NCBI GenBank assembly: GCA_003978765.1
Contig: QNYO01000089.1
Span: 1-44,566 of the forward strand
Origin: Hydrogenimonas sp.
GTDB lineage: Bacteria; Campylobacterota; Campylobacteria; Campylobacterales; Hydrogenimonadaceae
Direction: 5' to 3'
DNA: 44,566 nt
Below are positions 33,035 to 42,600 of the stretch, one piece after another. Within the stretch, counting starts at the first letter, position 1, and the number at the start of each line of letters is the position of its first letter. The notes under the pieces are model-generated. The model was not told the origin of the DNA. It saw only the letters and a list, made by a program, of their open reading frames with translations, and ran no database searches. The position numbers were made by a program, and so were the translations under genes.

Positions 33035-36000
33035 CTAAATGCGTTGACTCAAAAGTGGACGAATCATCGTCTTATTTCTCTTATTGGTCAACAGATAGAT
33101 ACGTTTAAAGCGACTCACAAGCTGTTGGTTAGGGGCACCATTTAAGAATCGGATACGCTTAGCATTGGCAAATGCAATCAACTCTTTCAGATAGGTTGGG
33201 TGCAAGACACCAATCTCATCCAAAATACAGTGGAAATAGGTTGCATCCTCCTCATTATGGCTATGGCGTAATCCTAAAGCCGTCGCTAAAAGGGAGACAT
33301 TGACAATCGTTTTGATCATCACATCGGTACCATTTGAGCCAACCTCATCGAGTGAAACTTGCCACCCTGTATCGTTACCATTCTCAATGGCACGAATCTC
33401 TAAGGTATAGGTATCATCAAGCCTTAACTCCGACTTTCCAGAGCGATCAAGCTCATGACGAAGCTCTTTAATCAGCTGAATTGCACGGTAGTGTCCATCA
33501 AGTTTTGATCTATCATGGTTAAAGAGATTGTTACGCCCTGTAAAGTCATACTCTTCACTCACGGTTTGGAGCTGTTCAAGTTTTTGCAATATTTTGTTGG
33601 GACTATGTTGTACACGCAGATCGATCATATCGATGACACTAATCCCCTCAAGATCACGCAACATCAATTTGATCTTATCAACCACACGGTTCACTTCATC
33701 ACGTGCCTCAAGGAGATCTTCGGTCTGTTTACTTAGCTGATTAATGGTCAATGCAAAGAGGTTGGAGATCTCCTCTTTAAATTGATCGATCTTTCCATCA
33801 TCCACAAAGTTCTTCAGTTCATCAGCCGCATGTAGAACACTCTCTCTATCACTTCCATAACGTACTGACAAATCAAGGGTATTGGATGCACCAATATCAC
33901 GGTAGAGGAGATCTTGCTGGGTCCGTATTGTATCGATCATCTTTTGGGCCTGATTCTCATGGGCATGAATATGTTTGATCAGATCATGAAGCCTCTCATC
34001 GGTTGGTTTCACTGAACGCTTCTGATGCTTCTGTAAAAGTTCAGTAAGAATTGGGTCATCCACCTCTTTTAAATCATTACAAATGGCTTGATAGGCTGTT
34101 TCAGAGGCTTGAATCGATCGATAAAGCTCTTTATGCTGTGCCTCATACTCTACCTGCATCGTTTGTAGTGCCCGACTCTTCTCATCCAACTCCATCTGGT
34201 AGCGATGGAGGCGTAATCTCTTCTCTTCAAGCTGATCAAAATGGTCTTTCTTATGGACAATATATCTCTGAACAAGCTCTGAAATCTTCTCAATCTCTTG
34301 AAGCTTCTTATCAATCCCATCGATTTGACGCTTATAGTTTTCGACCAGAGCAACATCGACACCATCTTTTTGCAACGCCTCATACTCTTGCTTTTCGATC
34401 TCTTCAAGACGCTTCTTATAGGCTTGGCGTAGGCTCTCTTCTTTGGCTTGGAACTTCTGCTCTTCACTCTTCCGTTTTCTCTTTAACTCTGCAATCTTCT
34501 CTCGCTTCTTCTCTAAAAGTTGCTTCAGTGTACTCTCGATCTCACCTTTGCATGCTGTCACACGATCTTTAAGGGTTTGACATGCCATGCTTGCCTGTTC
34601 AAGAGCCTCTTTCTGCTTCTTAACCGCTTCCTCTTTGGTCTGTTCTGCCCGTTTTTGGAGTTCAAGATAGTTATCATCTGCTTTTAAGGACTCATTTTTG
34701 AGTTTTGGCAATGCAATCTCTTCAACACGTAGTGCCTCATCGATCTGACGTTGCCGACTTCTCTCCTCTTTTAAGCGGTTGCGAAAGCTCTTCTCTATCT
34801 CACTCTTCTCCTCTTCAAACCGCTTCTTAATTGAAGAGATTTGTGATGTCACCTCTTCAATCGCTGATTCGATAGAGGCTCGTGAGTAGTTCGACTTCTC
34901 CAACTCCTCACTATCGATTCGTATGCCATAGATTGAATCTGTTATTTCAGATAGGCGAGGATTCAACTGGGTATTGAGGAGTACCTCCTCTTTTAAGATT
35001 GTAGTCAGTGTCGCTTCATGTGGATGATCCACTTTTCGAATAAAGCTCAAAAGTGTCTCATCATCGACCGATAAAAGACTATGCAAACGATTAAGCTCCT
35101 CTTGTGGAGCTTTGAGTGCATGCTCATAGCGTATAGAGAGGTTTTCAAGTGCCAGTGCCTCTTCTCTCTCAATCGCCTCAATCGACTTAATCACCTGTTG
35201 AAGCTCGGCACGATACTTCTCAATCGCTTTTTGAGCCTGTTCATAAGCTGCTTTGGCCTGCGCTACTTCTTTAGAGGCACTCTCCAACTCCTCTTTGAAA
35301 AAGGTGCGGTTTTTCATCTCAATATAGGCTTTATAGGCTTGCTTCTCCGTCTCATCTGCCTGTTTTGCCTCAGCTTCAAGTTTTAAGAGCTCTTCCTGCT
35401 TCTTCTTTTCATACGCTTCACGTTCACGCTCATAGGTAGCATCGATCTCTTCAATCGCTGTCTGAAGTTCATCTTTAATCTTTCTTAGTGCATCACTGTC
35501 TGCCTGCAGCTGTGCTGTAAAGTTTGCCCTCTCCTCTTCTCGTAACGCTTGGAACTTCTCTTTAAGTGAGCGTTGGGCATCGGTCAACTCATCATAGAGC
35601 TTTTGCAGATGCACTTTTTCTCGCTCCAAATCACGCTTTGCATGATAGAGTTCAAGCTTTTTCTCAATATCTTGTGCCTGATACTCTTTGAGAAGCTTCT
35701 CAGCCTTTTTCACATCACTCTTTAACAGATTGGTCTGATCACGCAGTTGGTTGCGTTGACTCTCTAACGCCCCCTTTTTCTGAGCAAAACGCTTTTGGAA
35801 ATCATCCAGTGATGCCCTTTTATTCGCAATCTCCTTTTCTAACTGCTCTTTTTTCTGCTCAAACGCTTTTTGATTACTCAAAAATTGATCGATATAGGCC
35901 TGCTTCTCTTGCTCTATCGTGCGATACGCAACCAGTGCCCGTAAAATCGCATCAATCACCTCTTTATTCTCATCAAACTTGACCACATCTTCATAGCGTC

Positions 36001-36667
36001 CATTAAAGCTCTCAATCGTGCGGTTGATCTGATCAAGATCGATTGAATCGACAATCGGAATCGCATTGGAGATGGTCTTTTGTATGCTTGAGGCATCAAG
36101 TTTGGAGTTGATAAAGATGTTCGAGAGCACCTGAACAAAGTTACTATGCTCCTCTTTCATATCAAAGAAGGCATACTTTCTCCATCCAGGCCCTGCTTTA
36201 CCATAGAGAATATCGCGATACTCCGATAGGGTACTGACTGTTTCACTCATTTCATACCCCATCTGTCGCAAGTGTCGCCACACCTCATCGGGTGAGCGTG
36301 CGATCTGATCTTCAAAAAAGAGTACCTTATCATCAATCGGCTCTTGTTCTACGACAAACTTAAATTTCACACCACTATTGGCACTACGATACGCAATCAC
36401 TAAAATATGCCCATAACCGTTGGTATAACGATAGGCAATAAAGGCATTGCTCTCTTGAAAGTAGTACTCCCTAAAACCCCGTTTTTTACGAATGTTAATA
36501 CCTAATGCACTATCTTCATGGACACCATAAAAGTAGAGTACCGATCGCAAAACTGTCGTTTTACCCGCTCCATTAGCACCCACCATAAGGGTATTTCCAT
36601 CGACCTTAACCTTTGCAAATGGAATCGATGCGGCATTGACATAGGTAATAGATTCAAGCTGATACAT
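33035..36667 (-). CDS. MksB/JetC-like SMC condensin ATPase
   Basis: A 1210-residue SMC-like ATPase. Walker A is GANGAGKTT (30-38) near the N-terminus. Two very long coiled-coil arms (about 240-490 and 600-850) flank a small hinge-like region. At the C-terminus are the signature SLDEVGSNGTD (1105-1115) and Walker B HCILDEIG (1146-1153). The length and head layout fit MksB/MukB/JetC rather than canonical SMC or SbcC, and there is no zinc hook CxxC. It overlaps the MksE-like gene by 14 bases and follows the MksF-like gene, the standard Mks order. Mks complexes extrude DNA loops; Wadjet versions also cut plasmids with JetD. JetD is not seen here. Confidence 0.82.
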   Translation of the reverse strand: MYQLESITYVNAASIPFAKVKVDGNTLMVGANGAGKTTVLRSVLYFYGVHEDSALGINIRKKRGFREYYFQESNAFIAYRYTNGYGHILVIAYRSANSGVKFKFVVEQEPIDDKVLFFEDQIARSPDEVWRHLRQMGYEMSETVSTLSEYRDILYGKAGPGWRKYAFFDMKEEHSNFVQVLSNIFINSKLDASSIQKTISNAIPIVDSIDLDQINRTIESFNGRYEDVVKFDENKEVIDAILRALVAYRTIEQEKQAYIDQFLSNQKAFEQKKEQLEKEIANKRASLDDFQKRFAQKKGALESQRNQLRDQTNLLKSDVKKAEKLLKEYQAQDIEKKLELYHAKRDLEREKVHLQKLYDELTDAQRSLKEKFQALREEERANFTAQLQADSDALRKIKDELQTAIEEIDATYEREREAYEKKKQEELLKLEAEAKQADETEKQAYKAYIEMKNRTFFKEELESASKEVAQAKAAYEQAQKAIEKYRAELQQVIKSIEAIEREEALALENLSIRYEHALKAPQEELNRLHSLLSVDDETLLSFIRKVDHPHEATLTTILKEEVLLNTQLNPRLSEITDSIYGIRIDSEELEKSNYSRASIESAIEEVTSQISSIKKRFEEEKSEIEKSFRNRLKEERSRQRQIDEALRVEEIALPKLKNESLKADDNYLELQKRAEQTKEEAVKKQKEALEQASMACQTLKDRVTACKGEIESTLKQLLEKKREKIAELKRKRKSEEQKFQAKEESLRQAYKKRLEEIEKQEYEALQKDGVDVALVENYKRQIDGIDKKLQEIEKISELVQRYIVHKKDHFDQLEEKRLRLHRYQMELDEKSRALQTMQVEYEAQHKELYRSIQASETAYQAICNDLKEVDDPILTELLQKHQKRSVKPTDERLHDLIKHIHAHENQAQKMIDTIRTQQDLLYRDIGASNTLDLSVRYGSDRESVLHAADELKNFVDDGKIDQFKEEISNLFALTINQLSKQTEDLLEARDEVNRVVDKIKLMLRDLEGISVIDMIDLRVQHSPNKILQKLEQLQTVSEEYDFTGRNNLFNHDRSKLDGHYRAIQLIKELRHELDRSGKSELRLDDTYTLEIRAIENGNDTGWQVSLDEVGSNGTDVMIKTIVNVSLLATALGLRHSHNEEDATYFHCILDEIGVLHPTYLKELIAFANAKRIRFLNGAPNQQLVSRFKRIYLLTNKRNKTMIRPLLSQRI

Positions 36668-37208
36668 AACGATTCACCTCTTTGACACTCTTGAAAAAAT
36701 CGACCAGATAGTTGTATGACGTTAAGACCACATAGCGCTTCTCATACGGATCTTCAAGTGCCATAAAGCCATCTCTCTCCATCTTTTTAAAAATCTCTTC
36801 ACACTTTTGAAAGAGATCTTTCCCACCAACCCCGTTAATCTTCTCAATACGCTCTTTAATCGCAATATTATCGGTTGCTGCTTTGGCCAGATCGATTGGA
36901 CTTCCGCGCCAATTCACATTAAAATGCTCATCATATTGGTAGAAGATCTCAATATAGTCAAGGAGTTGCAAAATATTGGCCAATTTTGCTTCAACCTGCG
37001 ACTCTTGCAGCTCTTTAGAGAAGTAGTAGTAACCTGCTCCATACTGTAGCTCAAACCCTATCGGTTTAAAGTAGGCTTCAAGAGTCTCAATGTTTTGATC
37101 ACAAATCTCAAATAGCCGTCTTTCCACTCTATCGGGGCTATTTTGACAGATAAACTTCCCTTTACTGAGTCGCTCAAAAATCTCTCTGGTTTGACGTGGC
37201 AAATCCAT
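36654..37208 (-). CDS. MksE/JetB-like condensin subunit
   Basis: A 184-residue protein between the MksF-like and MksB-like genes. The sequence FICQNSPDRVERRLFEIC followed by YFKPIGFELQYGAGYYYFSKE resembles the winged-helix core of MksE/MukE proteins, with a GYYY-type segment. In the complex this subunit dimerises and bridges the kleisin. It starts 4 bases after the MksF-like stop and overlaps mksB. The family call relies mostly on gene order, size and this segment, so homology should be confirmed by profile search. No transmembrane or catalytic motif is visible. Confidence 0.7.
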   Translation of the reverse strand: MDLPRQTREIFERLSKGKFICQNSPDRVERRLFEICDQNIETLEAYFKPIGFELQYGAGYYYFSKELQESQVEAKLANILQLLDYIEIFYQYDEHFNVNWRGSPIDLAKAATDNIAIKERIEKINGVGGKDLFQKCEEIFKKMERDGFMALEDPYEKRYVVLTSYNYLVDFFKSVKEVNRYVSA

Positions 37209-37212
37209 TCTT

Positions 37213-38394
37213 TTACCTCTCTTTTGGATAGATCACAAGATATTCATAGTTATTGTAGATGCGATATTCATCGCTAAGGATATAGTCATGGGCATAGAGA
37301 CCTGCCATATCACAAAAGGCACCCAAACGCTCTTCAAAATCGACAGAAAAACTAAACTCTTTGTTTATGATAAAGGTAAAGAGATCGCTTTGACTCTCTT
37401 GAAACTCCAGATGCAGTGCATCAAGATCGAGCAGATAGGTTTCAACCGCTTCCTCATCAAAAAATTCAGCCTCAATCTCCTCATCCTCTTTCCGTGTTGG
37501 CAACGCTCTTCTTTGCTTCTCATACCACGATTCAACATACTCTCCAAACTCTATCGTCTGCCCATAGGTTGTCTCCAACTGCGATGAAAATTGAATCTTT
37601 GGCAAAAGTGCTAAAGGTGTGAGGCTCTTTCTAACACACATCTCAATATTGGTTAGCTCTCTAATCTCATAGGCATTTTTGAGCTCTTTAAGGCGGGTAA
37701 TATGCTTTACAAAGGTGACATCAGGGCTGACACGGTTGATATAGTCAACAACCTGTCGCTGAAGATCGACCAGTGAGATACGCATCTGTGTTAAGTAGGC
37801 TTTGAGGTGGTAGTAGAGCGTTGCAGTCGCTTGTGGAGCGATATGTTTAAAAAAATCGGCCTCTGCTGAGAGCATCGTCTCAATTCTCTGATCAATAGCC
37901 ATCAACTGTTCAAGCTTCTCTTTATAACGCTGAAGCTCGATCCGCTTAAGAGCAAAGGCATCGGCAGATTTGTAGGTAAGGTGAATATGCTGATGGAGTT
38001 TGATTAAACTCTTTGAGATTTTGAGAGGGATCTTCTTTAAGATACGATCGATACGTTTAATAAAACGTTGCCGCCTCTCATAGGTATCGGCGTTGTTATA
38101 AAGGAGGATATTATGGCTAATATCATCGATCCAATCACCGATATTGCCGATCTCAATCTCATCATTTGAATCCAAGACCGATTCAAGAAAGGTTCTGAAG
38201 TCCTCTTCCAACTCTACCAGCCCATCGTTGGCAACAAGCAATCCTATTTGAACCAACCGCTCAATTTTGCCATCTTTTGTCAACGATCTGGCATTTGCAA
38301 GTGTGACAGCACTGTCACGTTTTAAGAAGAGATATTCAATCAGATCACTGTTTGCTGAGAGGTTTTTCAACAAACGTTTGACGGTCAACTGCAT
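37213..38394 (-). CDS. MksF/JetA-like kleisin subunit
   Basis: A 393-residue mostly helical protein, first gene of the three-gene condensin operon. The N-terminal part (about 1-70) looks like a winged helix (SDLIEYLFLKRDSAVTLANA). The middle is helical with coiled-coil character (about 110-215), and an acidic linker follows (EDEEIEAEFFDEEAVE, about 302-317). The C-terminal part would contact the ATPase head. Size, order and composition fit MksF/JetA, but I see no single diagnostic motif. An AAAAGG ribosome site precedes the ATG, and a TACAAT -10 box is close by. Confidence 0.68.
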   Translation of the reverse strand: MQLTVKRLLKNLSANSDLIEYLFLKRDSAVTLANARSLTKDGKIERLVQIGLLVANDGLVELEEDFRTFLESVLDSNDEIEIGNIGDWIDDISHNILLYNNADTYERRQRFIKRIDRILKKIPLKISKSLIKLHQHIHLTYKSADAFALKRIELQRYKEKLEQLMAIDQRIETMLSAEADFFKHIAPQATATLYYHLKAYLTQMRISLVDLQRQVVDYINRVSPDVTFVKHITRLKELKNAYEIRELTNIEMCVRKSLTPLALLPKIQFSSQLETTYGQTIEFGEYVESWYEKQRRALPTRKEDEEIEAEFFDEEAVETYLLDLDALHLEFQESQSDLFTFIINKEFSFSVDFEERLGAFCDMAGLYAHDYILSDEYRIYNNYEYLVIYPKER

Positions 38395-38427
38395 GAGGTA
38401 CCTTTTCCCCTGAAAATCAAGGGTATA

Positions 38428-38433
38428 ATTGTA
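38428..38433 (-). promoter_or_regulatory. Predicted -10 box for the mksFEB-like operon
   Basis: TACAAT on the minus strand lies 33 bases before the MksF-like ATG and would give a leader of about 27 bases. The nearby GGTACC/GGTAC-type repeats form a weak dyad around it. Confidence 0.45.
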
Positions 38434-38471
38434 CCTTATTTACACACTATTTAATAAATCATTTCACACTA

Positions 38472-39380
38472 TTAACAGACCCGATTGCGTCCACTCTTCT
38501 TCGCTTCATAGAGTGCATCATCGGCACGTTTAAGAGCTGGTTCAATCTGATCCTCATGCTCAAAATCAACTTCTGCCACCCCAAGACTGATAGTAAAGCT
38601 CAATGTTTTACCCTCATCATATGGAATCTTACTCTTTTCTACCCGCTTTCTAATCTTCTCTGCCACCTTTTTGGCATCTTTATAGGCGGTATTGGGCAGA
38701 AGCAGTACAAACTCCTCACCACCAAGGCGACAGGCAACATCACTCTTTCGTTTGGCTTTTCTTAAGAGATTGCCCAAAGCAATAATCGCTTCATCACCAA
38801 CCTTATGCCCATAGGTATCATTAATGGTTTTAAACTTATCGATATCAAGCATAATCAATGAAAGAGGTCTATTCTCGCGTTTGGCAAGCGCAAAAAGCTC
38901 CATCGAGATCTCTGAAAAGTATCGTCTATTATAGAGCTTTGTCATGGAATCGGTAATCGCAAGCAATTTCAACTCCTCTTGCGACTTTTTCAACTCATCG
39001 ATCAACTTCTGCATTGCAAGCTCTCTTTGCACCCGTGCAAGGAGCTCTTTGGGACGGAAAGGTTTTGTCACATAATCAATCCCACCAATATCATACGCCT
39101 TCTCTATCGATGTTTCATCGGTTTTGGCAGTAATAAAGATAATCGGAATATCTTTTGTCTTTTGATTAGACTTCAAGTGTTGACATACATCATACCCATC
39201 CATCTCAGGCATCATAATATCAAGTAGAATGAGATCCACATGCTTCTTATTGGCAATCTCAATCGCACGCTCTCCATCAAGCGCAGTAATCACCTCATAA
39301 CGATCACGTAACAGTTCAACCAAAATATCGGTGTTCAACTCAGTATCATCAACCGCCAAAATGACCGGTTTTGTTTCCAT
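38472..39380 (-). CDS. REC-GGDEF response regulator (diguanylate cyclase)
   Basis: A 302-residue PleD-type regulator that makes cyclic di-GMP when phosphorylated. The receiver domain (about 5-120) has the phospho-acceptor D54 in LLDIMMPEMDGYD, K86 region FITAKTDE and K106 in YVTKPF. The GGDEF domain (about 140-302) has the catalytic motif GGEEF (220-224) and an intact inhibitory I-site RKSD (211-214) five residues upstream, so product feedback inhibition is expected. The cognate kinase is not adjacent. A good AAAGGA ribosome site precedes the ATG. It lies between the large helicase gene and the condensin operon on the same strand. Confidence 0.93.
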   Translation of the reverse strand: METKPVILAVDDTELNTDILVELLRDRYEVITALDGERAIEIANKKHVDLILLDIMMPEMDGYDVCQHLKSNQKTKDIPIIFITAKTDETSIEKAYDIGGIDYVTKPFRPKELLARVQRELAMQKLIDELKKSQEELKLLAITDSMTKLYNRRYFSEISMELFALAKRENRPLSLIMLDIDKFKTINDTYGHKVGDEAIIALGNLLRKAKRKSDVACRLGGEEFVLLLPNTAYKDAKKVAEKIRKRVEKSKIPYDEGKTLSFTISLGVAEVDFEHEDQIEPALKRADDALYEAKKSGRNRVC

Positions 39381-39427
39381 ACATTTCCTTTACGACAGAG
39401 CGCTTGATCCTTGTAGATGCTGTCAAA

Positions 39428-39433
39428 ATCATA
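39428..39433 (-). promoter_or_regulatory. Candidate extended -10 box for the GGDEF regulator
   Basis: GCTATGAT on the minus strand (TG-n plus TATGAT) lies 48 bases before the regulator ATG. The 208-base gap holding it contains no credible gene. Confidence 0.4.
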
Positions 39434-39577
39434 GCATGATACATTAAGATTATGCTTGTCATATTCTACTAATATAGCGTAAATTTTGTGTAAGTATAGA
39501 TCATTGATAGGCGTAGATTAGCTTATAGTCTCTTTTAAGTTTTGTGCATTCAAGATATAGATAGTGTGAAAATATAC

Positions 39578-39607
39578 GATGAGAAGCTTTACGATAACTT
39601 TCTCATC
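39578..39607 (-). terminator. Inverted repeat spanning the helicase stop codon
   Basis: GATGAGAA (39578-39585) and TTCTCATC (39600-39607) form a perfect 8-bp stem with a 14-base loop that includes the helicase stop codon. GTATATTTTC follows on the minus strand. It is a candidate terminator or 3'-end stabiliser. Confidence 0.4.
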
Positions 39608-42600
39608 ACAATCTTACAAAGAGCATGCTTAATCCGCTGATTCTTCTCTTTATTAAACCACACCACCACACTCTCCACCTCAATATCCTTAATCTCATAC
39701 CCTCTATTACGGTACTTTTGAATCTCTTTCTCAAATTTTCTAGAAATTTTTTCAAGAAGATAGTGATCTAAATAGATACAGAACTTTTCACACACATCAC
39801 ACCAATTCATCGTCACTTTAGTACCAGCAATCAACGCTTTAGAGGTACTGTTATGCCAACCTGAGACGCTAAGAACCACATTTTCAAGTGTCATAAGAAA
39901 GGTCTTTGTACCTATTGGAGGGTAGCGACGATAATCTTTGATGCGTGCTACATGGCTTGGTAAGATTGTCGGTAACTTTTGATCATTGGTTAAGACCATC
40001 AATGACTTTTTGGCTCTTGTCACTCCCACATAGTAGAGTCGTAAAAGCTCATCACTCATCGGACGGGATGGAATGAGAAGAATGACGGTATCAAACTCTT
40101 TCCCTTTGGCTTTATGGATCGTTGAAACGGTTACAGGTGCATTATTAGAAAAACCTTCAAGCTGAATCTCATCAAGGTAACTCTCCCAAAGAGAGAGGTA
40201 GTAGCGATCATATTCGCGTCGAAATCCATCGACCACCTGTTCAGCCAAAGATAGATGGGGTGAACCTTGAAAGTGACGGTGAAGCTCATCCAATGCACGG
40301 TCAAAATAGCTCTCTTCAATACGATGGCTCTGACCACACAACTGTTTGAGATAGATATCAATATAGTCAATCTCCTCCAAATTGCGTAGCCTAAAGCCTT
40401 TCCGATCCGATAGATAACGTGCTTGAATCCCTTGCTCATAGAGGGCTGAGTAGAGGTCGGAAGTCTCATCATTGGTATAGGCTAAGAGTGCAATGGAGTG
40501 GGTCGGATCGACCCGTTTGACCTGCTCAATGGCTGGAGCAGTCATATGAGGCGTTTCATACAGATAGAGCGTCACCTGCCCTCTCTCTTTTGCATAGGGA
40601 ATTAACGCCTCTGTTTTAAATCGTCGTTGCAGACGTTGCACCATATGGTTCGCCACATCCACAATAGAGGTTTGGCTTCTAAAGTTGGTGGTAAGGGCAT
40701 ACTCTTTATACCCCTCCTCATCATTGCCAAAACGCTCCCGATACTTCTCAAAAAAGATGACATCGGAGTGATTCACACCCTCTAAGATACACTGGTCATC
40801 ATCCCCTACAGCAATCATGCGTAGCTCCCCTTCATGCACCTCCCATATTGCTTCAACCAGTGCAAACCCATCGGGACTAATATCTTGAAACTCATCAAGG
40901 ACTAAGACCGATTTAAATGGCATCGTAATCTCACCATCACGCAGTTTTTGCGACGCTGTTCCTACCACTTTTTTTAAAAGATTATCATCCTGTCTCTCTT
41001 TATCATCCTGCACCTGCCGACCCATCAGCTGAAGTGCATAACTGTGAAAGGTGTAGATATCGACATCGTATGCTGTCGAACCAATCAGTTCATAAAGGCG
41101 GTTTTTAAACTCCGATACCGCTGTACGTGAGTAGGTGAGCATTAAAAATTGGTCGGGTTTAATATCCTCTTTGAGAATAAGTGAGGCGATTTTATGCACC
41201 AAAACTTTGGTTTTTCCACTACCAGGACCAGCCAAAACCATAATCGTTTTGCTCTCTTTATCCTCAATAATCGCCTTTTGCTCTTTAGAGAGTGCATTGA
41301 AAATCTTTTCATACCGTTTGCGTGTCATCGGTTGGGAAATCTGCTCTTTAAAGAGTTTATATTTGCGTTTGAAGCTATCATAGGGGGTGATGAAGTAGTC
41401 TTTCAAAAAGGTCATTGCATGTTCATAATTTTGTTGGAGTCGCTTCGCATACTCACCCATTATATGAATCGCCTCAATCTTGCGTTCATAGTGAGGCTTC
41501 ATCCGCTTTGCATACTCACTCTTGGTATATTTTCTCTTTTGATGAAACTTATCGGTCTTATAAATCTCCATCGGGGCATAGTAGATAAATCGCCCCTCTG
41601 CCAACTCCACCAACCCCATCACATGCAGATAGAAAAGCACCTTATCCACACTTTTCACAGGTTCAGAGATATGGAGGTTTTTGTGCAGTTCAAGCAGTGA
41701 AAAGGTGAGATGAACTTTGGTATCTTTACGCCCCGTATCGAGTTGTGTGACAAAGTAGTTGAGCACCTTATGAGCGATGGCATGTTTGCTCTCAAGTGAC
41801 TGCTTTAATGCCTCATAGTTTTTAATCTCTATATACCAACTATCATACTTCCGATTGACACGATAGAAGGAAAAAGAGTCCTTCAACTCTCTCCAAAGTT
41901 TCAAAATCTCTTTGACAAGCTCTGTTCGGTTCTCACCCTCCTTAATCTTTTTATGTTGAATCAACGCCTCATTGAGTGAGCGCATCGAGACAACCTCATC
42001 TTGAAGGTTTGCCAAATAATCGAGTAGAAAATACTCTATCTCTTTGATGGTCTGGTAGCGTCGTAAGGCACTCTTTTTGATATAGAGGCTTAAATCTTTA
42101 CCATCATTGATAATCCCCCACTCTTTTAACTGTAAAATCGCTGTGGCAATCTCCTCTTTTTTATAGCCAAGAATGTTTGAAATCTCATCCACCTGCACCG
42201 CTTTGGGTTTCCCTTTTCCCAAAATGGCACTAAGCACCAGTGTCAAACGCTGTTGCTTCTCTTCCTCAATCTGATACTTTTCACACATCTTATGCAAACG
42301 AGTAAAACTATCTTTTGCGACCGCATCGGCAAAGTAGCGTACCTTATTGCGATGACGCTCCAGATACCCCTCACGCTCCAGCTCCAATAGGGCTGTTTTT
42401 ACCTTCACCTCATAGCTCTTCTCACCATCTTCAACATCCCAATTTGCCGCTTTGGCAATCTCTAAAGCGGTCATTGTGACCTTTTTGGACTTCTGCTTTT
42501 TAAGCACCCTAAAGACAGCGTTAATTTCACTCGCACTCACTTTGTTTCTATTGAGCATTGCAAAGTGGTTATCTAAATCGTTCTCATCAAAGAGTAGTGG

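Noticed and set aside
33035-36667. Rad50/SbcC nuclease ATPase as an identity for the large coiled-coil protein
   Set aside because: There is no CxxC zinc hook, no neighbouring SbcD/Mre11 phosphoesterase, and the three-gene order fits MksFEB better.
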